Origin: Peptostreptococcus russellii
GTDB lineage: Bacteria; Bacillota; Clostridia; Peptostreptococcales; Peptostreptococcaceae
NCBI RefSeq assembly: GCF_900110295.1
Contig: NZ_FODF01000004.1
Span: 1 to 64,000, forward strand
Direction: 5' to 3'
Length of the DNA: 64,000 bases
The notes beneath the pieces are model-generated. The model did not search any database. It saw only the letters and a program-made list of their open reading frames with translations, and had not been told where the DNA came from. Shown here in pieces: positions 34,775 to 43,424 of the stretch. Each line of letters opens with the position of its first letter. The stretch's first letter is position 1. The position numbers and the translations under genes are program-made.

Positions 34775-36313
34775 TTAATTCTCAAAGTAATCGTCTTCTT
34801 CATTTGCTGATTCTTCAGCAAAAAAATCTTCTTCTTCCTCAAAATTTTCTAATTCTTCGTTTTCTTTCTTTCTCATAACTTTAAAGTAATATCCTACTGC
34901 TAAAGCTCCTACTACTACAAGAACAAGTATGATATATGTCCCTAAATTATTTTTTTCTTCCTCTTTTTTAGTAACTGTTTCTTCTTTTACGGTTTCTTCT
35001 TTAACTACTTCTTTTGGTTTTTCCTTTGATTCAATCATATTTAAAAGATCATCTTCAGAGACTTCTGTAAGTAACATCACATTTTCACTTTGTTCATCGT
35101 GGTTAATGATTAAATGAAAGGTCTTCCCATTTTTGGTTTGAAAGGTAACAAACTGCCTTGCATCTGCTGAATACTGATCCGTTTCCTTGTTATCACTACT
35201 ATCTCCATGATGAATCGGATAGTCATTATTCGCATTATCTTTATTCTCTGTAACAGAAGCTCTTGCCTTTGATGGAGCTGAAGCTACTCCCTTATTGGTA
35301 CTTATATCATTGCTTGTAGTATCCATTGATGAATCCAAACCGCTGTTGTTAGCAGGAACTTTAGCTGTTAACTTATTGGGATAGCGGACTTCCTTTTCTT
35401 TCTCCCTTACTTCCATTTTACTTGTATCCTTTGTAGCACTGCCTGAGTTTACTGTATCAGGTGAACCTTTACCAGAACTATTTACAGAGGTCTGTGGTGC
35501 TTGAGGAGAAATATTCGAGCTTGTTTTAATACCGGAAATTGGATTAATCGGTGTAATAGAATGAGATGATGTCAGAGCCATATTTGCTTCTTCTTTAATT
35601 TCCTCAAGTTCTTTAACCTTGTCAGTCAGCTTGTCTATTTCCTTTATCAATTCAGAAGACAGTTCTTTATTTTTCTTATCTTTTTTCATTTTCTCTTTCA
35701 GGCTTTCAACTTCATCTTCCAGTTCTTTGATTTTTTCTTTCTGCTTATCACTTAATTTATCTTTATCCTTGATTTCATTATTTAACTTATCAAGTTTTTC
35801 CCGAAGCTCCTTTGCCCCTTTTTCCATTTCGGAAATATCATCTTTAGAAAGCTTTGTCTGTGTTCCTTTATTCTCTGTCTTTTTATCTTCTGTCTGCGTG
35901 CTTTCATCATGCTTTGGCTTTGGCTTTTCTTCTTCCGTCTCAGTTTCTTTATTCTTAGGCTCAGCCTTTGCTACCTTACGGATAATCTCATCTTTCCCAT
36001 CTCCCTTTACTTCATAGAAAAGAAATTCATCAATAAATTTCATATCATCAGTGAGCATTAGAAGATCTCCACTATCAAGAAGTTGTCCTTTCTTAGCCTT
36101 TATCTTTTCTTCCTTAAAGACCTTCTCATCTTCAAAAATATACTTCACATTTACTTCAACTTCCGTTTGAACAGCCTCATTTTTTGTAGGATTTTCAGTT
36201 TTGTGCTCCTGTGCATAAACTACTGTACAAAGTCCTAAAAGGCAGCTAATACTTACAATTACTGCAATGGACGCTATCCAAAGCTTCTTATTCTTTTTCA
36301 AACTGGTTTTCAT
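34775..36313 (-). CDS. DUF4366-like mobile-element membrane protein (CD1107 type)
   Basis: 512 aa. N-terminal signal/anchor (KLWIASIAVIVSISCLLGLCTVVYA), a short domain with VKYIFEDEKVFKEEKIKAKKG, acidic KPK/TQTE linker, a long coiled coil (~145-240), a Ser/Asn-rich stretch and a C-terminal domain (RQFVTFQTKNGKTFHLIIN, residues ~385-420). The last part is a membrane helix (YIILVLVVVGALAVGYYF) and an acidic tail. This matches the CD1107/DUF4366 family found beside DUF4315 and the NlpC protein in Tn1549-like ICEs. Most of it should be outside the membrane; a structural role in the transfer apparatus is likely, exact role unknown. It overlaps the DUF4315 gene by 26 nt. Confidence 0.82.
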   Translation of the reverse strand: MKTSLKKNKKLWIASIAVIVSISCLLGLCTVVYAQEHKTENPTKNEAVQTEVEVNVKYIFEDEKVFKEEKIKAKKGQLLDSGDLLMLTDDMKFIDEFLFYEVKGDGKDEIIRKVAKAEPKNKETETEEEKPKPKHDESTQTEDKKTENKGTQTKLSKDDISEMEKGAKELREKLDKLNNEIKDKDKLSDKQKEKIKELEDEVESLKEKMKKDKKNKELSSELIKEIDKLTDKVKELEEIKEEANMALTSSHSITPINPISGIKTSSNISPQAPQTSVNSSGKGSPDTVNSGSATKDTSKMEVREKEKEVRYPNKLTAKVPANNSGLDSSMDTTSNDISTNKGVASAPSKARASVTENKDNANNDYPIHHGDSSDNKETDQYSADARQFVTFQTKNGKTFHLIINHDEQSENVMLLTEVSEDDLLNMIESKEKPKEVVKEETVKEETVTKKEEEKNNLGTYIILVLVVVGALAVGYYFKVMRKKENEELENFEEEEDFFAEESANEEDDYFEN

Positions 36314-36527
36314 TTGTTTTCTCCTTTTTCAGTTCTGCTTTTTCTCTGTTTACTTTTGCCATCAAATCACTGATTGTGATGTTATTCTTTCTGCAAATGG
36401 CAATGATTTCTTCGTTTTCAAGTTCTTCTTCCCTAATAAATAAAGACTCCAATTCTTCATCAATCAGAGCCTTTTTATCCTTTAACTTCTTTATTTTATT
36501 TTTAACTGTTGTAAGTTCTTTTTTCAC
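36288..36527 (-). CDS. DUF4315-family small coiled-coil protein
   Basis: 79 aa. An N-terminal coiled coil (KKELTTVKNKIKKLKDKKALIDEEL) is followed by IAICRKNNITISDLMAKVNREKAE, which matches DUF4315 of CTn/Tn1549-type elements. Cytosolic by composition. Always found between the NlpC-type and DUF4366 genes in these elements; function unknown. Overlaps the DUF4366 gene and starts 12 bp after the NlpC gene ends. Confidence 0.85.
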   Translation of the reverse strand: MKKELTTVKNKIKKLKDKKALIDEELESLFIREEELENEEIIAICRKNNITISDLMAKVNREKAELKKEKTNENQFEKE

Positions 36528-36539
36528 ATTGTTCCCTCC

Positions 36540-38672
36540 TTATCTATTTACATTTGGTGGAAAACCGAAGCCTACCGGATGATGCTTACAAAATGTTGCT
36601 ATCCAATTATCTAAGGTAGTTACTCTTATATGACCGATGTTATCAATGACCTTACCGTCTCCAATATAGATACCGACATGACCATAGGTAAGTCCGGCTG
36701 TACTTCCACTACTGCTACTTTCAACCGCTACAAGCATTCCAACTTTTAGCTTTGATCTATCCGATGTAAAGGTATAGTTTCGATACATATCATTAGCGTT
36801 TCCTCCGATATATCCAAGTCCCGCATTCTGATAGACCTGAGATACCCACATAGCACACCAGCCTGCACCCGGAGACGGCGTAATATATGCAGCATTTACA
36901 ATCTTCTTTTGCACTTCATCTGAAGCTTCGTACTCTTTTCCTCCACCTATACCTCCATTTGAAATGATAAGGTCGGTATTTCCAAAGACTTCTCCCATGT
37001 TTCCTTGAGCTAAAAATAGCGATTCATAGTGCTTTAAATTATCGGGATAGTCTGCAAATACCTTTCGGATAATACTGTCCATCTCTTTTTTATGAAGCGT
37101 TACAATGAGCTTTTTATACTCATAAGGTTCTTCGTGGCTTTCGGTATATTCATTGCCATCTTCATCGGTATAGGTTTCCGTAACTGTTCTGTATCTAATT
37201 TCAATTTCTTCCCTATACTCAAGGTCATACATAGTCTCAAACAATTCTTTTAATATGGAGTTTACTTCTGATACATTCTTTACCTCTCCACATCTTGATG
37301 TAATGTAGGACAAAAGCTCATGGACATTATGACCGATATACTCCGTGTTATTTAAGATATATTCATCATATCCGGGATAATTTTCTTCTACATTATCAAC
37401 TTCATTTTGAAGCTCCTGTTCCATCTCTGAAAACTTCTGGTTTATTTCACTTAAGACATTTGGACTTGATAAATAAGATGTTGTTAAAACACTACTTGTA
37501 GTATTCATAACTCCAGTCATGGATGTTCCCGCAAAGTTAATCATAAAAGTTCCTAAAATAATAAGACCTATGAAAATAATCATAAGTCCCTTTGCTTTTC
37601 TTAATATAACTTCCTTTGAACTTTTAAGACTGCCGATAAGACCTTCCTTAATGCGATCTCTAAGCCTTGACTTATTCTGCCTTTTAATGGAATCTTTCAT
37701 CTGCTTTCGCTTTTGAAATCGCTTAAAGTTATTTGCTTTTTGATATTCCTCCGTCTTTTTCAATTTTTCTTTGGCATCTCGAAACTCTAATTTGGATTTT
37801 CGCTTTCTGATTTTATAGTCCTTATTTGTAAGGTCATATCCTTTTTTTGCTCTTTTTTTATCCGAGTAGTTCTTAATACCATGAATGAGCTTTGAGCTTG
37901 TATCGGCTGTCTTTTCTCCTGCCTCTACCCCTTGATTTTCATCGCTTCCATGAGATAAATAATCCCGTACGGTTTCACTTCCTTTTGCTAAGCCTGATAA
38001 AGCAGATACTTTAGAAGCCTTATCCCTGAAAATTTTTTCCTGTTCTTTAGAAAGCTTGTTTTTCTTTTCTCTATCAAGAATGGCTTCTTTTCCGCTTTTT
38101 TTATTGTCCACCTTTTCCTCTTTGGCTTCAGCATCTTTTTTTCTGGTATAGAGCTTATCGGAATAGTTTTTCCTCTTATAATTTTTCTTTTGAGCTTTTT
38201 GGCTTTTTGAGAAGTCTTTTGTATCTTCAGCTTTATGTTGCAGATTATCCTCTACATCATAGGTTGACTCAAAATAGTCGCTATCTCTAAAGTCATTGTC
38301 ATATCTATCTATGATTCCATCATTATCCAGATCTTTTCCTAAAGGATAATAGATTTTTCCATCCTTAACCTCAGTACCATAATCCGCTTTTCCAATTTCA
38401 TCCTGACTTACAGTTCCTGTTTCAGAACTTCTATACCTTGCATTTCTTTTGGAAGTCCCTCGAACCGGTTCACTATCAGAGATCATTTTGCTTGTTTTAT
38501 CATGCACCTTATCTTGAAATCTGTCTTTATCATGGACGATTTTCCCTCTGTAATCATCATTATGCTTTAACTTACTTTCTTCAGGATCTATGCTGCTATT
38601 ACTTTGCAGTGTTTCCTTTTCAATCCTTGCCCTTTGCCTTTCCTTAAAGTCTTTTTTCAATTTCTTTTCCAT
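36540..38672 (-). CDS. Membrane-anchored NlpC/CHAP-type peptidoglycan hydrolase (CD1108 type)
   Basis: 710 aa. Residues ~1-350 are highly charged and cytosolic, and include the motif DLDNDGIIDRYDNDFRDSDY shared with the helicase. A membrane helix (LMIIFIGLIILGTFMINFAG, ~358-377) is followed by a helical extracellular region with the YRTVTETYTDEDG segment. The C-terminal amidase has the catalytic Cys in GAGWCAMWVSQVYQNAG (~605) and His in YGHVGIYIGDG. This is the T4SS lysozyme-like component that opens the cell wall for the mating channel. Follows virB4 by 4 bp. Confidence 0.9.
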   Translation of the reverse strand: MEKKLKKDFKERQRARIEKETLQSNSSIDPEESKLKHNDDYRGKIVHDKDRFQDKVHDKTSKMISDSEPVRGTSKRNARYRSSETGTVSQDEIGKADYGTEVKDGKIYYPLGKDLDNDGIIDRYDNDFRDSDYFESTYDVEDNLQHKAEDTKDFSKSQKAQKKNYKRKNYSDKLYTRKKDAEAKEEKVDNKKSGKEAILDREKKNKLSKEQEKIFRDKASKVSALSGLAKGSETVRDYLSHGSDENQGVEAGEKTADTSSKLIHGIKNYSDKKRAKKGYDLTNKDYKIRKRKSKLEFRDAKEKLKKTEEYQKANNFKRFQKRKQMKDSIKRQNKSRLRDRIKEGLIGSLKSSKEVILRKAKGLMIIFIGLIILGTFMINFAGTSMTGVMNTTSSVLTTSYLSSPNVLSEINQKFSEMEQELQNEVDNVEENYPGYDEYILNNTEYIGHNVHELLSYITSRCGEVKNVSEVNSILKELFETMYDLEYREEIEIRYRTVTETYTDEDGNEYTESHEEPYEYKKLIVTLHKKEMDSIIRKVFADYPDNLKHYESLFLAQGNMGEVFGNTDLIISNGGIGGGKEYEASDEVQKKIVNAAYITPSPGAGWCAMWVSQVYQNAGLGYIGGNANDMYRNYTFTSDRSKLKVGMLVAVESSSSGSTAGLTYGHVGIYIGDGKVIDNIGHIRVTTLDNWIATFCKHHPVGFGFPPNVNR

Positions 38673-38676
38673 AAGC

Positions 38677-41106
38677 CTACCTCACTTCTTCAGGCTTGGT
38701 TGTCATCTTCTGGTAAAGGATTGTGTCTTTCGGGAACTTATCAAGGAAAGGAACAATGGTGTTTCCAAAGAACAAAAGTCCTTCTCCTGCATTGGAATTA
38801 GTTACATATTTTAGCTGTGGCTGTGAGATTTTAAGTTTCCTTGCTAAAATTTCTCTATCACCTGAAGCCTGATTAAGCATTAAAACAAAGTCCGTATTAT
38901 CAAAGATATTTTCAATTTCCTTACTCATAAGTAGGTCTTTGACATTCTGTGTAATACCTGTCGGAATTCCTCCCCACTTACGAAATCTTTTCCAAATCTC
39001 TACGGAATAAGAAGCTGTCTGCTCGTCTTTTAACAATAAGTGAAACTCGTCAATATAGTACCTTGTAGCCTTATTTCCTCTGTTTTGCGATACTTTGTTC
39101 CAAACCTGATCCTGAATAACAAGCATTCCAATTTTTTTAAGCTGCGAACCTAACTCCTTAATATCAAAACAAAGAAGCTGCTTATTTAAGTCCACATTGG
39201 ACTGATGGTTAAATACATTAAGAGAGCCTGTTACATAAATCTCCATTTCCGTTGCGAGTTTTTTGCCGACTTTTTCTTCTTGATTTTTTAACATATCATA
39301 CAGGTTTTGAAGAATAGGCATATTACAAGGCTCTGGATTTTCAAAATACTTTTCATAAATCTTAGGTAAGCATCTATCTATAACCGACTTTTCTTCAGCT
39401 GTAAGTCCACTACCACCAACTACTAATTCAAGCATAGACATAATAAAGTTTGCCTTATCTTTCAGTGGTGCGTCCCCATCACCATAGTTCATATTGATGT
39501 CAAGGGGATTGAGATAGTCTTTTGACTTACTGCTGACCTTAATGACTTCTCCCTTAAACTGACACACAAGGTTTCCGTACTCACCTTCCGGATCGCAGAT
39601 AATCACATCATCATCGGTTGTAAGAATGGCATTTGCCATTTCTCTTTTTGCACTAAAGGATTTACCACTTCCCGGAGTTCCAAGGATTAGACCATTCGGG
39701 TTTTTCAGTTTCTTTCTATCTGCCATAATCAGGTTATGACTTAGGGCATTTAGTCCATAGTACAAACTGTTTGCCGAGTTTATGAAAAGCTCCTCTGTGG
39801 TAAAAGGCATAAACACTGCCGTAGATGATGAGGTTAGTCCTCTGTCGATTTCAATCTTATTTACCCCAAGAGGAAGTACACTGATTAAGCCCTGCTCCTG
39901 TGCATGATCGAGTCTTTTTAACTTGCAATTATGCTTATTGGCAATGGAGCTGATTTGAGAAATAGTGTTATCCAGCTTTTGGATTGTCCTTGCAAAGTTC
40001 ATAAAGATAATAGTTACAACAAACATTCTCTCATCTCTGGTCTGCAAGTCTTTTAAGAGGCTTTTTACATCTTCCCCATAGGTGATTAAATCACTTGGAA
40101 GAATATCCATATCATACCCACTTCTTACAGCCTTTTTATTCTCCTCAATCTTCATCTTGTCAATGTCGGTATTTTTTCTTTTGACCATCTTTATGGCTTC
40201 TGACTGCTCAATCGCCTTGATATGAAAAGAGATATTGATGTTATCATCTATATCTAAAAACTCAGCAAGCATACGGTCTGAAAGCTCACTTGCAAGGATT
40301 TGAAAATGGCTTGTTGCTCCGATAAACTTACCGAATTTGAAATATTTACTTGGTGTAAAATTGAATTCATCAGGTACAATATAATTCTTAGTGCTTTCTC
40401 TTTTCTTTAATTCCTCGTATGAAAAATTAAAGGTTTTACCCGGATTTAGTACATCATGAAGTATTTTCAGTCTTTCATCTCCGCTTAGGCTTTCTGCTCT
40501 AACGCCCATACTTTTAAGATTTGATAATATATCTATTTCCAATCTTTCAAGCTTTGAGATTGCGTGTTCTAAATTATCGGCTTCTATTGTATAGGTTATA
40601 TACTTTGATTTTTTTAACCCATTATTTCCTTTTAAAATTTGGCTTTTAAGCATTTCTCTAAACTCTAATCGTATATCATCAAAACCATCTTGTTTATCCG
40701 GTATCTGAATTGCTGACTGCATTTCTTCATTTCTCCCAAGTTGATTAATATAAGAAAGCTCAAGTCCAACACTTGGATCAAAGGAATTTAAAAAATTTGC
40801 AAATTGATTAAAAATTAGATCCCTATCTTCCTCTAAAGCCAGTTGATAATTAATATCCTCAAATACAATACTCTTATTAAAATGATTTTTGTCTATCTGG
40901 CAAACTCCATTTTTAAGCATTCTAAGATATGGAATCGTATCTTCTACTGTGTACCTTTTTGCCTCTTTTTTAAAAAATAAATCCAATATGGATAATTTTT
41001 TATTGTCCTTTTTTATTTTTTCTTTTCTCAGGTCTTTTTTGTTTTCTCTTAAGATTTTTTGACGACTTTCTAACTTTATTTGCTGAATTCTTCTTTTGTC
41101 TTTCAA
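38677..41106 (-). CDS. virB4: VirB4/TraE-like conjugation ATPase
   Basis: 809 aa from a TTG at 41106, 5 nt after AAAGGAGGT, which supports a 107-nt overlap with prgI. The N-terminal half is the VirB4 accessory domain. The C-terminal half is an ATPase with Walker A ILGTPGSGKSFSAKREM (~475), DVIICDPEGEYG, the DEFHLLL Walker B and GGIPTGITQNVKDLL sensor. It energises T4SS assembly and substrate transport at the inner membrane. Located between prgI and the NlpC-type gene as in other Tn1549-like elements. Confidence 0.95.
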   Translation of the reverse strand: MKDKRRIQQIKLESRQKILRENKKDLRKEKIKKDNKKLSILDLFFKKEAKRYTVEDTIPYLRMLKNGVCQIDKNHFNKSIVFEDINYQLALEEDRDLIFNQFANFLNSFDPSVGLELSYINQLGRNEEMQSAIQIPDKQDGFDDIRLEFREMLKSQILKGNNGLKKSKYITYTIEADNLEHAISKLERLEIDILSNLKSMGVRAESLSGDERLKILHDVLNPGKTFNFSYEELKKRESTKNYIVPDEFNFTPSKYFKFGKFIGATSHFQILASELSDRMLAEFLDIDDNINISFHIKAIEQSEAIKMVKRKNTDIDKMKIEENKKAVRSGYDMDILPSDLITYGEDVKSLLKDLQTRDERMFVVTIIFMNFARTIQKLDNTISQISSIANKHNCKLKRLDHAQEQGLISVLPLGVNKIEIDRGLTSSSTAVFMPFTTEELFINSANSLYYGLNALSHNLIMADRKKLKNPNGLILGTPGSGKSFSAKREMANAILTTDDDVIICDPEGEYGNLVCQFKGEVIKVSSKSKDYLNPLDINMNYGDGDAPLKDKANFIMSMLELVVGGSGLTAEEKSVIDRCLPKIYEKYFENPEPCNMPILQNLYDMLKNQEEKVGKKLATEMEIYVTGSLNVFNHQSNVDLNKQLLCFDIKELGSQLKKIGMLVIQDQVWNKVSQNRGNKATRYYIDEFHLLLKDEQTASYSVEIWKRFRKWGGIPTGITQNVKDLLMSKEIENIFDNTDFVLMLNQASGDREILARKLKISQPQLKYVTNSNAGEGLLFFGNTIVPFLDKFPKDTILYQKMTTKPEEVR

Positions 41107-41407
41107 GGTAAACCTCCTTTCTCACTCTCTTTTGAGGTTGGTAAAACTTATGAAGATAAATATATTTAAAATATTTTTCAAATGTCAGTCCATCTTTTTC
41201 AAATAAGGTAATAAAAAATATCGGTAGTGTTGACACAATCAAAAATATAACAGCTATATCATTAGGAACCACCTTCCTCATAAACAAATAGATTGGTACC
41301 CCTACTAATCCTGCAATTGTAAATCCTATAAGCTGTCTTTTCGTAAGGTTAAAGGCTACCTTTGTTTTTACCTTTTTTAAATCTTTTGGGATTGGTACAT
41401 ATGCCAT
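41000..41407 (-). CDS. prgI: PrgI-family membrane protein (VirB3-like)
   Basis: 135 aa. Starts MAYVPIPKDLKKVKTKVAFNLTKRQL, the PrgI signature, with two membrane helices (LIGFTIAGLVGVPIYLF; IAVIFLIVSTLPIFFITLF). The last ~36 residues are an extremely basic tail (KRKQKRPEKRKNKKGQ) that lies in the overlap with virB4. PrgI/VirB3 proteins anchor the VirB4 ATPase at the membrane, which fits the coupling. The upstream gene overlaps its start by 31 nt. Confidence 0.9.
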   Translation of the reverse strand: MAYVPIPKDLKKVKTKVAFNLTKRQLIGFTIAGLVGVPIYLFMRKVVPNDIAVIFLIVSTLPIFFITLFEKDGLTFEKYFKYIYLHKFYQPQKRVRKEVYLERQKKNSANKVRKSSKNLKRKQKRPEKRKNKKGQ

Positions 41408-41766
41408 AATTTACCTCCCTTCTGTTTTTTGCTTAATTGTTTATTCTGTTTTTCTAAATCTTTATCACAATAGCTATTCTCTTTTTTACACTCTTTTTCA
41501 TCTGTATATTTTGTTTCTTGCATATCTAAAAGCCCTTCAATATGCTCATAAACAGAACCAATTTCTTCCTGAATATTTATAATCTGTTCATCCATGCTTT
41601 TATTGCACTTTCCCTGTACAAGACAAAAATCATTATGGTAATGAGCAAGTTCTTTTGTTTTATGCTCTAATTCTTTAATCCTCTTATAAAGCCAAATTTT
41701 ATAAACGAGTGATAAAGCACCTGTTCCCAGAATCATAATTGGAAGTATTGCTTTTCTTTTATTCAT
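41377..41766 (-). CDS. Small membrane-anchored coiled-coil protein of the transfer region
   Basis: 129 aa. One N-terminal membrane helix (AILPIMILGTGALSLVYKIWL), then a coiled coil (YKRIKELEHKTKELAHYHND) and a hydrophilic tail with four cysteines (CLVQGKC, CKKENSYC). No family recognised. It lies between virB6-like and prgI genes, with an 18-bp gap and a 31-nt overlap, so it is translated with the T4SS and may be a minor structural subunit. Confidence 0.7.
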   Translation of the reverse strand: MNKRKAILPIMILGTGALSLVYKIWLYKRIKELEHKTKELAHYHNDFCLVQGKCNKSMDEQIINIQEEIGSVYEHIEGLLDMQETKYTDEKECKKENSYCDKDLEKQNKQLSKKQKGGKLWHMYQSQKI

Positions 41767-41784
41767 AGTATCGCCCCTTTTCTT

Positions 41785-42648
41785 TTAGTGTGCATTTAAT
41801 ACACTTTTAGCCAGTGTTCCACTCTTTAACATCATCAACCCCAACAAAACTGCATATCCAAGTATAGTGAATGTACTTGTGTGTATATCTGTAATTTGTA
41901 TTGTTTTAACTAATACCGCATAGATTCCAAGACAAACTATCAAAAAGAGTCCTTGTAGCCCTATTGCAAACAAACCTTTTATATAATTTGTTCCTATCTG
42001 TCCCCATTCTTTATTTCCCATAGTTGCAAACGGAATGGCTGAAACTGATGAATAAATATATATTTCAAACATTCTTCCATAGACTACAAGCATAATCACA
42101 ATAGATATTGCCTGTATAGCAACCCTGATGAGCGAAGTTTCAAAGAGGATCATGACAAGTTCTCCAAGTTCCTTATCTTTTAATGAATCAATCATTGCCA
42201 CTATCTGTTCTCCGGAAACGGTGGCAGAGGTGTTAATAACCCCTGCCGCCTTGTTTACCATATGTTGAGCAACATCAAAGACTGCCATTGAAAATTCAAA
42301 CGCATGTGATACTAACCATACTGCTATCCACATTTTGATAATGTATTTAAAGAATTCAAAAGTATCTGTATCATGCATATTATTCTTTTGCATTACCATA
42401 TTGATAAGCTCAATACATAAAACGGCAGTAATAATTAATCCTGCTATTGGGATAATTACTGAATCATTGATGTTTTTTATGAAACCAAAAACTTCACCAT
42501 TCCAACCCATAGGCGTTTTCCCAATATCTGTTGCAACTGTACCAACTTTATCGTTGATATCAAGAAACATTGACTCTAAGTTTGCTTGGATACCTCCGAG
42601 TAGAAGTTCTTTGAAAAATTCTTCTATTTTGTCGAAAATACCAAACAT
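41785..42648 (-). CDS. VirB6/TrbL-like channel membrane protein
   Basis: 287 aa with about six membrane segments (VIIPIAGLIITAVLCIELINM; MWIAVWLVSHAFEFSMAVF; VAIQAISIVIMLVVYGRMF; GLFAIGLQGLFLIVCLGIYAVLV; TILGYAVLLGLMML) and an amphipathic N-terminus. This is the CD1112/TrbL-like component that forms the inner-membrane channel in Tn1549-type T4SS. It sits between Maff2 and the small coiled-coil gene, the usual place. Confidence 0.88.
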   Translation of the reverse strand: MFGIFDKIEEFFKELLLGGIQANLESMFLDINDKVGTVATDIGKTPMGWNGEVFGFIKNINDSVIIPIAGLIITAVLCIELINMVMQKNNMHDTDTFEFFKYIIKMWIAVWLVSHAFEFSMAVFDVAQHMVNKAAGVINTSATVSGEQIVAMIDSLKDKELGELVMILFETSLIRVAIQAISIVIMLVVYGRMFEIYIYSSVSAIPFATMGNKEWGQIGTNYIKGLFAIGLQGLFLIVCLGIYAVLVKTIQITDIHTSTFTILGYAVLLGLMMLKSGTLAKSVLNAH

Positions 42649-42660
42649 AATCTTTCTCCT

Positions 42661-42876
42661 TTATCTTAATACATTTGCTAAAAGAGGAATCAACTTCAAA
42701 CCGATAAGAACAATGCCTCCTCCAGCCATAAGTTGTTTAATTCCCTGTGATTTTGCCCCCGGATTATCATTTCCATATCCTTCCATCAAATTGATCACAC
42801 CCCATGCACCAAGTCCTGCTCCTACTGCCATAACTAAAATTTTTAATATATTTACTGCCTGTGTAAAAAACTCCAT
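42661..42876 (-). CDS. Maff2-family small membrane protein
   Basis: 71 aa, two hydrophobic helices (AVNILKILVMAVGAGLGAWGVINLM; QLMAGGGIVLIGLKLIPLLANVL) around a polar GYGNDNPGAKSQG loop, the typical Maff2/VirB2-like organisation. Probably a pilin-like or channel-lining subunit of the T4SS. It precedes the VirB6-like gene by 12 bp and follows ssb by 3 bp. Confidence 0.9.
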   Translation of the reverse strand: MEFFTQAVNILKILVMAVGAGLGAWGVINLMEGYGNDNPGAKSQGIKQLMAGGGIVLIGLKLIPLLANVLR

Positions 42877-42879
42877 AAA

Positions 42880-43191
42880 TTATTCCTCCTCTTTTTCTTC
42901 TTTCTTTTCAATTTTGTTATATGCTTTAACAACAAAGTTTTTATAGGTTTTTCCATCTTTTTCTCTTTCCTTAAAATATCCAAATATATGAATAAAATCA
43001 CTTTTTGAAAAATTCTTTGCAATCTTTACTTTGTCTCCATAAGCTGCACAGTTAATATAGTCCTTGCCTTTTCCATATTTTTTTACCAGTGTAAAATTTA
43101 CAACTTCTACCTCTTCCCCATCTTTTTCAAAGCTTGAAAAAATAGGATCTGCAACTAAATTTGCATTGATATTAACCATTTCTTGTTTCAT
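42880..43191 (-). CDS. ssb: Small single-stranded DNA-binding protein
   Basis: 103 aa OB-fold: VNINANLVADPIFSSFEKDG, VVNFTLVKKYGKGKDYINCAAYGDKVKIAKNF and FIHIFGYFKEREKDGKTYKNF. Shorter than chromosomal SSB and lacking the acidic C-terminal tip; the tail is Lys/Glu rich instead. It probably coats the transferred strand. The ATG follows AAAAGGAGAAAAAATAA. It opens a transcription unit after a 233-bp gap. Confidence 0.88.
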   Translation of the reverse strand: MKQEMVNINANLVADPIFSSFEKDGEEVEVVNFTLVKKYGKGKDYINCAAYGDKVKIAKNFSKSDFIHIFGYFKEREKDGKTYKNFVVKAYNKIEKKEEKEEE

Positions 43192-43304
43192 TTATTTTTT
43201 CTCCTTTTAAAAAATAATCATTTTCAAATCTCAAATACTTTTATTGTCTATTTTTATACAGTTGGACTTCTTATCCTTAACATTTTTTCTCCTCGTTTTT
43301 GTAA

Positions 43305-43338
43305 TAAAAAACAGCAAATCTTTTTAGACTTACTGTTT
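43305..43338 (-). terminator. Terminator after virD4
   Basis: On the minus strand AAACAGTAAGTCT (43338-43326) pairs fully with AGATTTGCTGTTT (43321-43309) using two G-U pairs, loop AAAA, then a T-run. It lies in the virD4-ssb gap about 115 bp before the ssb ATG, so ssb may have its own promoter; a candidate -10 TATAAA is near 43260. Confidence 0.85.
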
Positions 43339-43424
43339 AAATGAAAACCTTTATTCTTTTGTTTTTATGATTTTATTTTTTCATAATCCCTACTACCTCC
43401 TATCTCACAATGCAAATCATATAC

